From Candidatus Thorarchaeota archaeon (lineage in GTDB: Archaea > Asgardarchaeota > Thorarchaeia > Thorarchaeales > Thorarchaeaceae): a DNA stretch of 57,138 bases. Within the stretch, counting starts at the first letter, position 1, and each line of letters begins with the position of its first letter. This document shows positions 15,018 through 23,638 of this stretch, in pieces. Made by a program: the position numbers and the translations under genes. The notes beneath the pieces are model-generated. The model was not told where the DNA came from. It made no database searches and was given only the letters and a program-made list of their open reading frames with translations. The stretch is taken from assembly GCA_020348985.1 (NCBI GenBank), contig CP070761.1, positions 1,651,227 through 1,708,364 on the forward strand, in the 5' to 3' direction.

Positions 15018-15395
15018 TCATCCTGCCATTTGAGACCTATCCAGGTAATATCCAACCAAGAACGCAGCAGTGAAAATCAAGGCAAATGGAATCCAGGTTC
15101 CAATGGGACTGTAGAACATCTCATAGCTTTGGAGTATGATTGTGGCAGTCAAGAAGAAGTCCAACAATATGACTGTTGCAACTATCACCAATGCAGTCAC
15201 GATTGGACTAGTGTGGTTGAACTTCTTGTAGTAGATAAATGAGAATGTTGCAGAAACGAACGGCGCGGCAGCAGCATGAACCACCAAGGCCGTGCTCTCA
15301 TCTAGAGTAGCCATAGAAGCACCCATCACTGCAAAACATACGAAGTAGATTACGATTGCATGAACAAGCAGAATCATCGATTCTTTCGGATCCAT
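15018..15395 (-). CDS. small four-helix membrane protein
   Basis: 125 residues with four predicted membrane helices: LLVHAIVIYFVCFAVMGASM, VVHAAAAPFVSATFSFIYY, TALVIVATVILLDFFLTATI and WIPFALIFTAAFLVGYYL. There is no signature of a known transporter or enzyme. Divergent from the next gene. I cannot name a family. Confidence 0.7.
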   Translation of the reverse strand: MDPKESMILLVHAIVIYFVCFAVMGASMATLDESTALVVHAAAAPFVSATFSFIYYKKFNHTSPIVTALVIVATVILLDFFLTATIILQSYEMFYSPIGTWIPFALIFTAAFLVGYYLDRSQMAG

Positions 15396-15585
15396 TTCTT
15401 CTCGCTCCAGGTGAACAGTGTTTAGGCCTAAGTTTCAAAACGTAACTAAATCTGTTTTGGTACTCTTTGAACTGCACACGAAGCTGACCCCGTCTGATAT
15501 GCATCCATCTCTCATCCATAAACAGATTCAAATCCAAACTATTCTCAAAACAGACGCCTGCTTCAGTACGTTGGGGAGATGTGTG

Positions 15586-16416
15586 TTGAGATTTGGCATT
15601 CAAGAGAAGCTGTTAGGACTAATGATTGCCATTATTGCAGCCTTCGTGGTTTGGCTAGCCACCGCAGATGCTCTGTCCTCCATTTTGGTTGCACTTGTAA
15701 CAGAGCTGGTCGCGTTGACTTTGGAAACGCAGGCTGAGTTGTCACATACCACAGAAGTAATCTCCGACACGTTGTCAATCTCAGAAGTCAGTGCCACGTA
15801 CGGGCCTCTGAGAGAGGTTGTGACCGAATACGACGAGATCATGAGACAAGGAAGTCCACTTCACACGCAAGAAGCACAACGAGGACTGTCAAAGTTCGGA
15901 GAGATGATCAAGGACCTCAAGAGAGGTCGGATTAGCATCCCACGTGAGGAAGCCTACGTGAGAGCAGGACAGATATTCGACACCATTGAGAAGGGCGCAG
16001 TCATAACGGATGTCGTCATGGACCCGGACAAATGGTCAAGTGGTGATTATCCGTTCTGGCATGGGACAAACATCAAAGCGGCCCAGAGCGGACTGGAAAT
16101 GACTAGAATCTTCATTATCAAGGATATGAGTTACCTGGGAGAGGAATTCTCACTTTTCAACACAATGAGGCAACAGGGCGAGGCTGGAATATCAGTACGC
16201 TATGTGACCATTGATGAGCTTGAGCCTGAACTCATCCGAGACGGAGGGATTCTTGATGACAGAATTGTCATAACAACCCTGTTCACGCCTGCTGGGGAGT
16301 TTGGGCTTTTCAAACTTGAGACGGCAAGTTCTGTTGTGGATGACAGTCGCAGGTACTTCGAACGAATTCTGGCACGTTCACATCCATTCGAGAATCTTGG
16401 TGGTTCTGATATTTAG
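15586..16416 (+). CDS. membrane-anchored protein of unknown function
   Basis: 276 residues from TTG 15586, preceded by GGGGAG; GTG 15583 is an alternative. The open frame extends to 15418, but that part has little coding character. One or two N-terminal membrane helices (KLLGLMIAIIAAFVVWLA, SILVALVTELVALTL) are followed by a ~220-residue soluble domain. The stretch FWHGTNIKAAQSGLEMTRIFII and the later ISVRYVTIDEL with DDRIV have the rhythm of phospholipase-D-like sensor domains, without a catalytic HxK motif. The function is unknown; a membrane-tethered signalling role is speculation. Confidence 0.6.
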   Translation: MRFGIQEKLLGLMIAIIAAFVVWLATADALSSILVALVTELVALTLETQAELSHTTEVISDTLSISEVSATYGPLREVVTEYDEIMRQGSPLHTQEAQRGLSKFGEMIKDLKRGRISIPREEAYVRAGQIFDTIEKGAVITDVVMDPDKWSSGDYPFWHGTNIKAAQSGLEMTRIFIIKDMSYLGEEFSLFNTMRQQGEAGISVRYVTIDELEPELIRDGGILDDRIVITTLFTPAGEFGLFKLETASSVVDDSRRYFERILARSHPFENLGGSDI

Positions 16417-16502
16417 CAGTTCATCAGTCAGATACATTGAATGAAGACAATAGCGTCTTACTCCGCCCAGTGTCGGCGAAGCAAAGAAAGACCCTTGTCA
16501 GG

Positions 16503-17222
16503 TTACTTTTGGAGCAGTTTACTCAATCGCATCTTCTCCTCAGGAGCCAACAATCGGTAACCATCCAGTTTCTCAAGCGGAATATAAAACGTCGGGGCGA
16601 TACACTTTGGGTGATGCCATCTATAGGATAGGTGTTCTTCATAGAAATATGGCTCCCCTATTCTGAATCGTCCTTCTTCTATTGGTCTTCCACAAGATCG
16701 GCATTTAGATCGTCCTGATTTTGCAGTCTCAACCTTCCATACCGGCTCGGGTTCTTTCTTACTTCGCTTCAGTTTTTCTAGGAAGTCGATAGGCTTCTGA
16801 CCCACCATCTCGATTGTGAATCTAAGATTGAACGAATCATATTCACTAGGAGAGAATAGAATCACAATGTCACCATCCTTTAACGAGTCTTTGATAGTCA
16901 TGTCTGGCGGCCATCGTTTGGTCTGTTTCATGTATTCAAGCGCTTGCTCTGCTAGTATCATACTGGCTTCCTTCTTTGAAATATCCCTTACCCCAGTTTT
17001 TTCGGCAATCCCATAATCTGTTTCAATGTACTTTGCACCCTCTTCTGTAACACCTCTAGATTTTATCAATACCACAGACCCTACCAGTACTGATTTTTGC
17101 AGGCGCCTTAGTCTGAATGTTTTAGTATTTACCCAGTATGCCCAATCCACTTCATAATCCACTTCGGACATCCAATATCGACCTGCCCGATTTGCTGCCT
17201 TAGCCCCTGGCGGCTCTCCCAT
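16503..17222 (-). CDS. PARP-type zinc finger protein (paralogue 1)
   Basis: 239 residues. Residues ~165-230 match the PARP-type zinc finger: VETAKSGRSKCRSCGRPIEE, FRIGEPYF, then RWHHPKC, giving C-x2-C-x26-H-x2-C ligands and the conserved A-K-S-G and R-I-G. In eukaryotes this finger detects DNA nicks and ends in PARP1 and DNA ligase III. The N-terminal ~150 residues (beginning VDWAYWVNTKTFRLRRL) are shared with the protein at 17779 but not recognised. No PARP catalytic domain is present. Possibly a DNA-damage or DNA-end binding protein; paralogue and finger are seen, role is inferred. Confidence 0.85.
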   Translation of the reverse strand: MGEPPGAKAANRAGRYWMSEVDYEVDWAYWVNTKTFRLRRLQKSVLVGSVVLIKSRGVTEEGAKYIETDYGIAEKTGVRDISKKEASMILAEQALEYMKQTKRWPPDMTIKDSLKDGDIVILFSPSEYDSFNLRFTIEMVGQKPIDFLEKLKRSKKEPEPVWKVETAKSGRSKCRSCGRPIEEGRFRIGEPYFYEEHLSYRWHHPKCIAPTFYIPLEKLDGYRLLAPEEKMRLSKLLQK

Positions 17223-17330
17223 ACGATTGGGAGTGTTCGTTTGTGGTGTGGCGAATAACCGATTTCATAACACAAGCTTGTGTCACGCCAAGAACAGCCG
17301 CATCAAGAAAGATGCCTATCGAGTTTAACA

Positions 17331-17756
17331 TTATTCCACTTTGACCCTGTATCCCAGAGCATCCTTTGGTTCGATTGGTTTCAAAACAACCTCAAGGACT
17401 CCATTGTTGAAGGCAGCCTTTGTCTTTGAGGGGTCGAATCTCCTCGAAAACGAGTAGCTACGTCTGTACTTCCTGTTTTCACTCTCTGCCTTGACTACCA
17501 CATCGTTCTCAGTAACTGAAATGTCAATATCACTCCTGTCTACACCAGGCATCTCAAGAATGATTGTTGTCGTTCCTGTTTTTTCATCAGTGTTTATTTC
17601 CGAGAGCGGGGTGCGAAATCCCTCTTCAAAGCCACGCGCCCAATCCCAAGGATATCTCACCATTGATCTGAATACTCTTTCTATGTCTGATAGACCAAAT
17701 GAATCGAAAGGGGCCCGTCTTTCTGCAATATCTCTTCGCTCATCATCATCATTCAT
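17331..17756 (-). CDS. Hsp20/alpha-crystallin small heat shock protein
   Basis: 141 residues. The alpha-crystallin domain runs from about 50 to the end: TTIILEMPGVDRSDIDISVTENDVVV in consensus form, RRSYSFSRRFDPSKTKAAFNNGVLEVVLKP with the A-x-x-x-N-G-V-L motif, and KVE at the C-terminus. The N-terminal arm is short and acidic/basic (DDDERRDIAERR). It is an ATP-independent holdase chaperone that forms oligomers. It sits between the two PARP-finger genes on the same strand with short gaps, which may mean shared stress-linked expression. Confidence 0.95.
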   Translation of the reverse strand: MNDDDERRDIAERRAPFDSFGLSDIERVFRSMVRYPWDWARGFEEGFRTPLSEINTDEKTGTTTIILEMPGVDRSDIDISVTENDVVVKAESENRKYRRSYSFSRRFDPSKTKAAFNNGVLEVVLKPIEPKDALGYRVKVE

Positions 17757-17778
17757 CGATGTTCTCTCTCCAGAATCT

Positions 17779-18522
17779 CTACTGTCTCAAGAGCCGCTTC
17801 AGACGCAATCTCTCGCTTGCGTTCAGGTTCTTGTATCCATCAAGGTTTTCAACATCATCCGCATCAATCCTTTTTGCCACACATCTCGGATGATGCCATC
17901 TACAAAAGATGCTCCCTTCACTGAAGATTGGTTCACCGATTCGGAATCTGCTTTTTAGGATTACATCTTTGCAGGAATAGCACTTTGTCTTCCCTGACCT
18001 GGCAGTTTCAACTCTCCATGATGGGTGCTGTCGTGTATCATCTTTCCCGAGTCGTGCCAAGAACATCTCCGGATCATCACCAATCAACTCTCGTGTCATA
18101 ATAAGAGCAAAGGAGTCATACTCAGTGGGCTCGTACCAAACCTCCACATCTCTCGATTCTAGAACTCTCTTCCTCGATGTGAATGGAGGCCAATGATTCG
18201 TCCCTTGCATGTACTCAAGAACTTGCCTAGCAAGTATAGTGCATGTTTGTTTCTTTGTTAGCTCCACTATGCCTGTTTCATCAACTATGCCAAAAGAAGA
18301 CCTTACGTACGTTCTCTCATCATCAATACTCTCTCGACTCTTCACCACGATGATTGCACCAACAGGAGCATGCTTCTTGACTCGCTTGAAGTTCAACGAA
18401 TCCACATCAATCCAATACGCCCACTCGGTTTCTATCTTAACCCAAACCGGTCCATGTCGATTGGGTTCCGATATTGCCCCAGATTGCATCATGTTTGCTT
18501 TCAACATGTTAATCGCCCGCAT
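17779..18522 (-). CDS. PARP-type zinc finger protein (paralogue 2)
   Basis: 247 residues from ATG 18522. The open frame reaches 18558, but those codons lie between a TATA-like box (18562-18570) and the expected transcript start; ATGs at 18507 and 18492 are also possible. The C-terminal finger reads VETARSGKTKCYSCKDVILKS, FRIGEP, CRWHHPRC: C-x2-C-x26-H-x2-C, as in the paralogue at 16503. The N-terminal domain (EWAYWIDVDSLNFKRVKKH...) aligns with that protein along its length. A TTGTATACAA palindrome (18541-18550) just upstream suggests control by one of the nearby ribbon-helix-helix proteins. Confidence 0.83.
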   Translation of the reverse strand: MRAINMLKANMMQSGAISEPNRHGPVWVKIETEWAYWIDVDSLNFKRVKKHAPVGAIIVVKSRESIDDERTYVRSSFGIVDETGIVELTKKQTCTILARQVLEYMQGTNHWPPFTSRKRVLESRDVEVWYEPTEYDSFALIMTRELIGDDPEMFLARLGKDDTRQHPSWRVETARSGKTKCYSCKDVILKSRFRIGEPIFSEGSIFCRWHHPRCVAKRIDADDVENLDGYKNLNASERLRLKRLLRQ

Positions 18523-18540
18523 TACACATACTGTAAACGA

Positions 18541-18570
18541 TTGTATACAATATGTCATCAGATTGTTATA
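18541..18570 (-). promoter_or_regulatory. promoter and palindromic operator of the PARP-finger gene
   Basis: On the minus strand GTTTATAAC (18562-18570) is a TATA-like box. The perfect 10-base palindrome TTGTATACAA (18541-18550) sits where transcription would begin. The same palindrome occurs at 19534-19543, and related ones at 19493 and 23144. Confidence 0.55.
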
Positions 18571-18666
18571 AACTTGTCTACAAAAATGATCAATCCGGAG
18601 ACTTACGCTATCATGACCTTGCTACAGTCTGATTCTCGAATTGACCGTTCATTTGACACGTCGAAT

Positions 18667-19239
18667 CTAGGTCGCAACCGTCCTTGTTTTCTTCCTATCC
18701 CATCCTAGTTTCTTCGCTCTCTTGAAGGCAGAGCTCGCCTCGTCGTATCTGCCCAGAATCCATAGAACGAGTCTATGCTGGTTCCACGTCTCAGGATCGT
18801 CTGGTTTCTCTTTCAACTGAGCTGAAAGCTGCTTCTCCATTCTCTCGTATCTCTCAATCTCTCTTGTGTTTACGACCTGAGCAGCGCGTAGAACTCCGCT
18901 TATGAACTCGCCCGATCGTATGAGTGCATAGGACTGAAACTCTACTGGGGTGTCTTTCAGAAACATGTTGATTGTAGCACTAGGTGTATCTTTTTCTCGT
19001 CTAAGATCACCCGCTAGGAGCCGACGTTCATAATCACTGCGCATGAAATTGAGAAGCTCGCCCAGATGAATTGTCACTGGATCATTGTCGCCGAGGCTCT
19101 TTGTTGCTTCCTGCCACTCAAAGTAGACAACCTCGGTGCCGATTGTGTATAGCACATTTGGCGTGAGTTTCAGTTTCTTCAGGTCATTGAGGAGCGTCTT
19201 CACAGTGTATGCGTCTCTAATAGGAAGTCTTCGTCCCAT
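18667..19239 (-). CDS. TPR-like protein of unknown function
   Basis: 190 residues without signal peptide or membrane segment. The C-terminal ~45 residues (KPDDPETWNQHRLVLWILGRYDEASSAFKRAKKLGWD) have the W-x-x-x-x-x-L-x3-G-R-Y-x-E-A pattern of one tetratricopeptide-like repeat pair. The rest is mixed alpha/beta (VLYTIGTEVVYFEWQEATKSLG, TIHLGELLNFMRSDYERRLL) and includes VEFQSYALIRSGEFISGVLRAAQ. Probably a protein-interaction component. It lies upstream of the PARP-finger gene on the same strand, but with a 100-base promoter-containing gap. Confidence 0.6.
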   Translation of the reverse strand: MGRRLPIRDAYTVKTLLNDLKKLKLTPNVLYTIGTEVVYFEWQEATKSLGDNDPVTIHLGELLNFMRSDYERRLLAGDLRREKDTPSATINMFLKDTPVEFQSYALIRSGEFISGVLRAAQVVNTREIERYERMEKQLSAQLKEKPDDPETWNQHRLVLWILGRYDEASSAFKRAKKLGWDRKKTRTVAT

Positions 19240-19307
19240 ATTTCTCCCTCTATGCTACTATTCTTCTTTGAACGGGTCATAGGCAACATGAACTACCTGC
19301 CACAATT

Positions 19308-19457
19308 TTATCTCTCGTTTCTCTCATGATGGTCAAGATGGAAACGTATTGCCTCTCTCACAAAGGACGGGAATCCTTTCCAAGAGTCTTTCTTCTCTAG
19401 ACTCTCAAAACGTTTTCTGAGTTCACGAGGTACTCTCATCATAATATCTTCAGTCAC
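19308..19457 (-). CDS. 49-residue ribbon-helix-helix regulator
   Basis: A very short gene read from GTG 19457 (an in-frame TAG lies 15 bases upstream) to TAA 19308-19310. The product begins VTEDIMMRVPRELRKRFESL and continues EKKDSWKGFPSFVREAIRFH, nearly the same as the regulator at 22932 (IMIRVPRDLKTRYENL, KKDSWKGFPSFVREAIRSH). The beta strand MMRVP followed by two helices is the CopG/Arc RHH fold; it would bind DNA as a dimer. TTGTATACAA-like sites in its own upstream region suggest autoregulation. Confidence 0.75.
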   Translation of the reverse strand: MTEDIMMRVPRELRKRFESLEKKDSWKGFPSFVREAIRFHLDHHERNER

Positions 19458-19490
19458 AAGATCAGCTTCCTAGTTCAATGAACAGGGTTT

Positions 19491-19543
19491 GCGTATACAA
19501 GAATAGACATATTTATATACATTTCGATTACAATTGTATACAA
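19491..19543. promoter_or_regulatory. divergent promoter with paired palindromes
   Basis: GCGTATACAA (19491-19500) and TTGTATACAA (19534-19543) flank TATTTATATACATT (19510-19523), a strong TATA box readable on both strands. The layout is copied at 23144-23236, upstream of the other RHH gene. Likely operator pair of the RHH regulator on the left, also controlling the gene at 19601. Confidence 0.6.
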
Positions 19544-19600
19544 TAGTTCTGAAGATTTGGAAATTTCAAGTCTCAGAGCTGAACGCGAGGTGAAGGTCGA

Positions 19601-19960
19601 ATGCCTTTGAGATTCCTAACTAGATTGACGAAAGGTGCGGGTCGCTACCACATGTTCTACGTGCCAAAGTATGTGAAGGAGTTTTATGGTCTCAAATCCG
19701 GAAGCTACAAGGGTGGAGTAACCCTAAAGAATGGCAATACAGCCAGTTATAGGATTCAGCTATCAACGTATAGGAATACCTTACGTGGTCGTGTTCCAGA
19801 ATCAGCCGGGCCTTCGAAGAGCATTGTTGAGATCTGGATGTACGCACACACTTGGATTCCACCTGTCAACAGACAATTTCAATATGAGGCCAAAGCGCCA
19901 GAATGGTCCATGCAGGCCACTGGATATCCTAGGCCACTTACCAGCAGTCATGGATCATAA
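19601..19960 (+). CDS. hypothetical protein, divergent from an RHH regulator
   Basis: 119 residues, ATG 19601, with GAGGTGAAGG a few bases upstream as a possible ribosome binding site. MPLRFLTRLTKGAGRYHMFYVPKYVKEFYGLKSGSYKGGVTL has beta-strand character and resembles SpoVT/AbrB-like or similar small beta-barrel sequences (YVPK...LKSG..KGGV), but the match is weak. The C-terminal half is Pro/Trp-rich. The promoter between it and the RHH gene carries paired operators, so the two are probably co-regulated. Confidence 0.5.
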   Translation: MPLRFLTRLTKGAGRYHMFYVPKYVKEFYGLKSGSYKGGVTLKNGNTASYRIQLSTYRNTLRGRVPESAGPSKSIVEIWMYAHTWIPPVNRQFQYEAKAPEWSMQATGYPRPLTSSHGS

Positions 19961-20214
19961 TGAATGACTGCATTAAGTTGACTTGGAGCAGGCAAAACAT
20001 TAGAGAAAGGGATTGCTTGTCCTGCTACTAGAGGATCAGTACAATCACCCGAATGACAAGAAATCCTATGATACCTGTTGAACGATCCCAGCTGTGGATA
20101 TGCATCAATGTGCTAGGAACCTCCAAGATAATGGAGCTTGATGCCAGAGGGAGTCCCATTCTAGAATGAAGTTGTAGTCTCGTGAATGCACGCATGAGTT
20201 GAGGATACGAAACC

Positions 20215-21263
20215 TTGCGTGATGAGCCGCTGGGGAGCCCTACCAAGGGCTCTCATATATCATCTGATGAAACTGAAGGCGTGGAGGAGATATCCGCGAT
20301 GCTTTCGATGATTGATTTCAGTACAATTCACATGAAAGTCCATGACAAGATTTCTATCGACGATTGTGTTCTACCACAAGATTCTGCGTTGACAAGGTCG
20401 GTCCATCTTGCGGGACTTCAAGATAGACAATCGATTGAGCAGATTGGCAGGCAGTTTGGTATTCACCCACTCCTTGTTGAAGACATCCTCAATCCTAGAC
20501 ACCGTCCCAAGTTAGATGCTGAGTCCGATCAATTCTGTCTGATTCTTCGAGAGTTCAGATTGATCCCATCACTGCAAATGGAGTCTGAACAGGTTAGTAT
20601 TGTTGTAGGTTCTGGATTCGTCCTATCATTTCAAGAAAGCAATGTTGATCTGTTCTCTGACATTAAACTAAGACTATCAAATCCAAAGAGCAGGGTGAGA
20701 AGAAGCAAGTCTGACTTCTTGGGTTATTTGTTGATTGATGCCTTGATTGACCGTTACTTAACCATAATGGACGCATTTGATGACAGGATTCAGACACTTG
20801 AGGACACGTCAGAATCATGGGACAGGATGACCCTAAACGAAATCTACAGGCTAAGATATCTGATGGAATCCTGCAGAGAACTGTCCGCCCTCTCCGAGAG
20901 GCCATTTCGAGACTTGTACGAAGCGAGTCTGAAGTTGTCATTGAAACGTCTCGTCCCTACCTAAGAAATCTCTATGACCATCTTCTTCAGATCGGAGAAA
21001 TGGCAGAAGCATACTTAGATAATCTGTCCAACATGCTAGAGATTCATCTTTTGCGGCTTGATACAAAGACGAACGAAACCGTCAAGATTGTTACAGTTGT
21101 TTCAACGATTCTAATGCCAGTTACATTCATTACAAGCATTTTTGGGATGAACTTCGAAAGTATGCCTTTTCAGTTAGAGTATGGATATCCACTGGTTGTC
21201 ATATCAATGACCGTAGTTGGCTTTTTTCTCATCCACTACTTCCGAAGAAAGCAATGGATTTGA
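20215..21263 (+). pseudogene. corA: CorA-type Mg2+/Co2+ channel gene with a frameshift
   Basis: Two frames together spell one CorA. The first (TTG 20215, or ATG 20299) covers the cytosolic N-terminal domain to LRYLMESCRE. The second continues TVRPLREAISRLVRSE through the long helix, the membrane segment TVVSTILMPVTFITSIF, the signature GMN in FGMNFESMP, and the last helix. Restoring one A in AGAGAACTG at about 20879 joins them cleanly as SCRETVRPLREAI. This is either a real single-base loss or a sequencing/assembly error. If intact it would be ~349 residues, a normal CorA length, forming a pentameric divalent-cation channel. Confidence 0.8.
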
Positions 21264-21397
21264 GCCGTTCTCCCAAAGACCACATCATTCAATTCCCACT
21301 TCTTTGGCCTCAATTCTATGAACTCTTTGGGTCAAGGGAATTCATAGTCATGATATGGTAGGCAGATGAATCTCAGGGGAAAGGACTTGGCTCGAAA

Positions 21398-22906
21398 TCA
21401 CTCTAGGCCTTCCAAATTTTCTTCGTTGATTCTTTCCGTGCTACGAGTGCGACGTCGTCTTTTGGACAGTGGCAAATGAAAAGTCTGTCTGAGGCCATCG
21501 ACAGTCGAAAGGGTCTTCACATTACGTCGAGTCTCAGCGATAATGGCTTCAACCACCACCCTTTCTTCAACTTCTCCTATCTCATTCACCAATGCTAGTC
21601 TATGAAGTGCAAAGACCCCAATTATGACAGATAACAAGAAGACAAAATCCAGCCCCTGAATGTGATATGTGTGAATGACTGTCACACCGCCTGGATCCAC
21701 CCAAGTGAACGAAAAATACAGCTCACGTGATGCAAAGAAATCAGCAAGCAATCCACCTATGACCGATGCAACTCCACCAGCCGCGGCATTGATTGTTCCC
21801 CTTGCAGCCAAATACGAATGCGCCTCTCCTCTTGGGGCAATCTTTAGATCGATGTTACTCCCAGCCAGGTTTACGCCGGCTGAAGCAAACCCTGTCATTA
21901 CATGAATTATGATGAGTAGTGGCAAGAGCAGTGAGACTGATTCTGCAACACTGCTGAAGGTCCACAGAAGCGTTCCTATTATGTAGATTGGAACAGTGAC
22001 TTGAAGGATGGATTTATTGCTGAATCGATCTGAGAGCCGACCCCAAAACCGAAGAAAGATGATGCTTGTCATCTGTGTCAAAGCGACGAAGGCCGCTGCA
22101 ATCTGGAGGCCAAACCCTAGTCGCACGAGAAGGTATACGCTGAAGAATGGTGCAGCAAGATTAGCACTCAGAACCCAGACAAGCGAAAACCACATCACGT
22201 TTCTGAAATTGCCATCCTTGAATGGTTTTGCTACCAATTCTAGGAAGGCTGGCTTCTTATCATAAAAAAAGAGCAAGGGTTCCGGAGTTCTTGAAGTGAA
22301 GTATACTGCTATCATACCTGAAATGAACGCTATAAAGAAGAGAATCGAGTACGCGCGTGCAAGGTCGGCCGGACTCCAGCTTAACCACAGTGCCACAAGA
22401 ACACCCCCTCCTAGAGAGGTGGCAACAGAAACCGCACCCATAATCGACATTCTTCTAGAGAAGAAAGCCCCTAGCTGATGTTGAGGGACCAGGTCTCGCA
22501 ACCAAGAATTCCAACTCGACGTTCCAAGGGACGTGAAGATTGCTTGAATGCTGACAGAGAGAAGAAGCAGTATTAGGCCTTGCGTTGTCATTGATATATA
22601 CGGTATCAGCACCATAATGAGAACTGCTAGCCTGTTCCCTAGCTGAGTTATGAAGTTCAGTTTCTTTCTACTTCCAAATCTGTGGATCAGATAGATTGAA
22701 GGTATCTGAAGAAACTGGGCAAGGAATGGAATAGCTGCGAAAATTCCAATGACCGAATTTGACGCTCCAAGCAGCAGTGCAAATCCAACCAGAAAGACAC
22801 TCTCGGTAAGTGAGAGTCTCACTTGAGCGGTGATGCCCTGCAGTATTACTCTCTGCTGGGCGACGGCGACTTCGTCGTCGGTCAAATGACCTTTAATCTG
22901 AGACAT
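21398..22906 (-). CDS. major facilitator superfamily transporter
   Basis: 502 residues with about twelve hydrophobic segments. Features are FAAIPFLAQFLQIPSIYLIHRFGSRKK (the loop 2-3 G-x-x-x-D/R-x-x-G-R-K/R type motif, here HRFGSRKK), a central loop after SGMIAVYFTSRTPEP, and the second-half equivalent RFWGRLSDRFSNKS. A ~70-residue charged C-terminal tail ends in RRRRTRSTER. The family resembles MFS proteins related to the lysosomal/bacterial multidrug type; the substrate cannot be told. It is a single gene, 25 bases from the RHH regulator gene on the same strand, and could be cotranscribed with it. Confidence 0.87.
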   Translation of the reverse strand: MSQIKGHLTDDEVAVAQQRVILQGITAQVRLSLTESVFLVGFALLLGASNSVIGIFAAIPFLAQFLQIPSIYLIHRFGSRKKLNFITQLGNRLAVLIMVLIPYISMTTQGLILLLLSVSIQAIFTSLGTSSWNSWLRDLVPQHQLGAFFSRRMSIMGAVSVATSLGGGVLVALWLSWSPADLARAYSILFFIAFISGMIAVYFTSRTPEPLLFFYDKKPAFLELVAKPFKDGNFRNVMWFSLVWVLSANLAAPFFSVYLLVRLGFGLQIAAAFVALTQMTSIIFLRFWGRLSDRFSNKSILQVTVPIYIIGTLLWTFSSVAESVSLLLPLLIIIHVMTGFASAGVNLAGSNIDLKIAPRGEAHSYLAARGTINAAAGGVASVIGGLLADFFASRELYFSFTWVDPGGVTVIHTYHIQGLDFVFLLSVIIGVFALHRLALVNEIGEVEERVVVEAIIAETRRNVKTLSTVDGLRQTFHLPLSKRRRRTRSTERINEENLEGLE

Positions 22907-22931
22907 CAGTCTACCCGCTGAGAAGTAGGAT

Positions 22932-23111
22932 TCAATTCCGGTCAGTCATTGTGGCCTGTTCGATTCTTTCCCTTTCCTCATACTCATCCAAGTGAGAACG
23001 AATTGCTTCTCGAACGAATGAGGGAAACCCCTTCCATGAGTCCTTCTTGGCAAGGTTTTCGTAACGGGTCTTGAGATCCCGCGGCACTCTAATCATGATG
23101 TCATCTGACAT
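22932..23111 (-). CDS. ribbon-helix-helix (CopG-like) regulator
   Basis: 59 residues from ATG 23111 (MSDDIMIRVPRDLKTRYENL). The open frame extends further upstream to 23174, but that part overlaps the TATA box (23163-23174). IMIRVP is the DNA-contacting strand, followed by two helices (DLKTRYENLAKK and FPSFVREAIRSHLDEYEER). Nearly identical in its core to the 49-residue protein at 19308. Upstream palindromes of TGTATACA type suggest autoregulation. It is the leading gene before the MFS transporter on the same strand and may repress it. Confidence 0.82.
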   Translation of the reverse strand: MSDDIMIRVPRDLKTRYENLAKKDSWKGFPSFVREAIRSHLDEYEERERIEQATMTDRN

Positions 23112-23425
23112 AGCAAACGCCACACTGATGGTCCGAACATGCCTGTATACATATGGCAGCATCTTTATATACATTCAGTTTACAATGTGTATGCCAAGAA
23201 GCTACAAATCTATACAATGGGTATACCAAATGTATACTCGTCCAAACAGATTGAGCTGATTGGCGTTTGTGGGGAGCTAATGCTCTCCCATGTGCTTGTG
23301 AAAACACAGAGGACAGGAAGGTCTCCACCGAGATCATCCGTGTCCTCACTATGCTGGATACATAATCATCTTGCACATCTTATATCGTGCCTGCAAGCTG
23401 AGTCCAGTCCAAACACCATCGAAAA
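23112..23425. other. promoter region of the RHH gene with a possible short coding remnant
   Basis: Apart from the operators (23144-23236), a frame from ATG 23217 begins MGIPNVYSSKQIELIGVCGE and stops at 23429, overlapping the next gene by four bases (ATGA). Its first ~35 codons look protein-like and the rest does not, so it may be a decayed gene. Nothing else is supported. Confidence 0.35.
23144..23236. promoter_or_regulatory. promoter with TGTATACA-type operators
   Basis: TGTATACA (23144-23151), TATA box TTTATATACATT (23164-23175), then CTATACAATGGGTATACC and TGTATACT (23210-23236). This matches the arrangement at 19491-19543, including TTTACAAT after the TATA box. It probably binds the RHH regulator encoded just to the left. 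Confidence 0.55.
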
Positions 23426-23638
23426 ATGAAGCGAATGCAATCGAAGACAGCTGTGAAGTCAGGCAAAGGCGACTCCACAAAGTCCGCTACAAAGAACCAA
23501 CGAAAGAAAGAGCGCAGGAGAATGATGCTCGACCAGCTCTCAAAGACCTCAAGGAGAAGCTCCAACGATAGTAGAGCCGGAGCCGGGTCAAAGAAGAAGC
23601 AGGGTGGCGGCGGGAAACCTAAGAAGAAGCGGAAGTAG
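23426..23638 (+). CDS. highly basic 70-residue protein
   Basis: MKRMQSKTAVKSGKGDSTKS, then NQRKKERRRMMLDQ, a Ser-rich stretch, and GSKKKQGGGGKPKKKRK at the end. About 40% of residues are Lys or Arg, the rest mainly Ser and Gly. It has no fold signature, so it is probably disordered and nucleic-acid binding. It abuts the next gene with no gap (TAG/ATG). The composition rules out a normal globular protein, and coding status rests on the tight junction and on the improbable protein (Pro/Phe-rich) on the other strand. Function unknown. Confidence 0.5.
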   Translation: MKRMQSKTAVKSGKGDSTKSATKNQRKKERRRMMLDQLSKTSRRSSNDSRAGAGSKKKQGGGGKPKKKRK

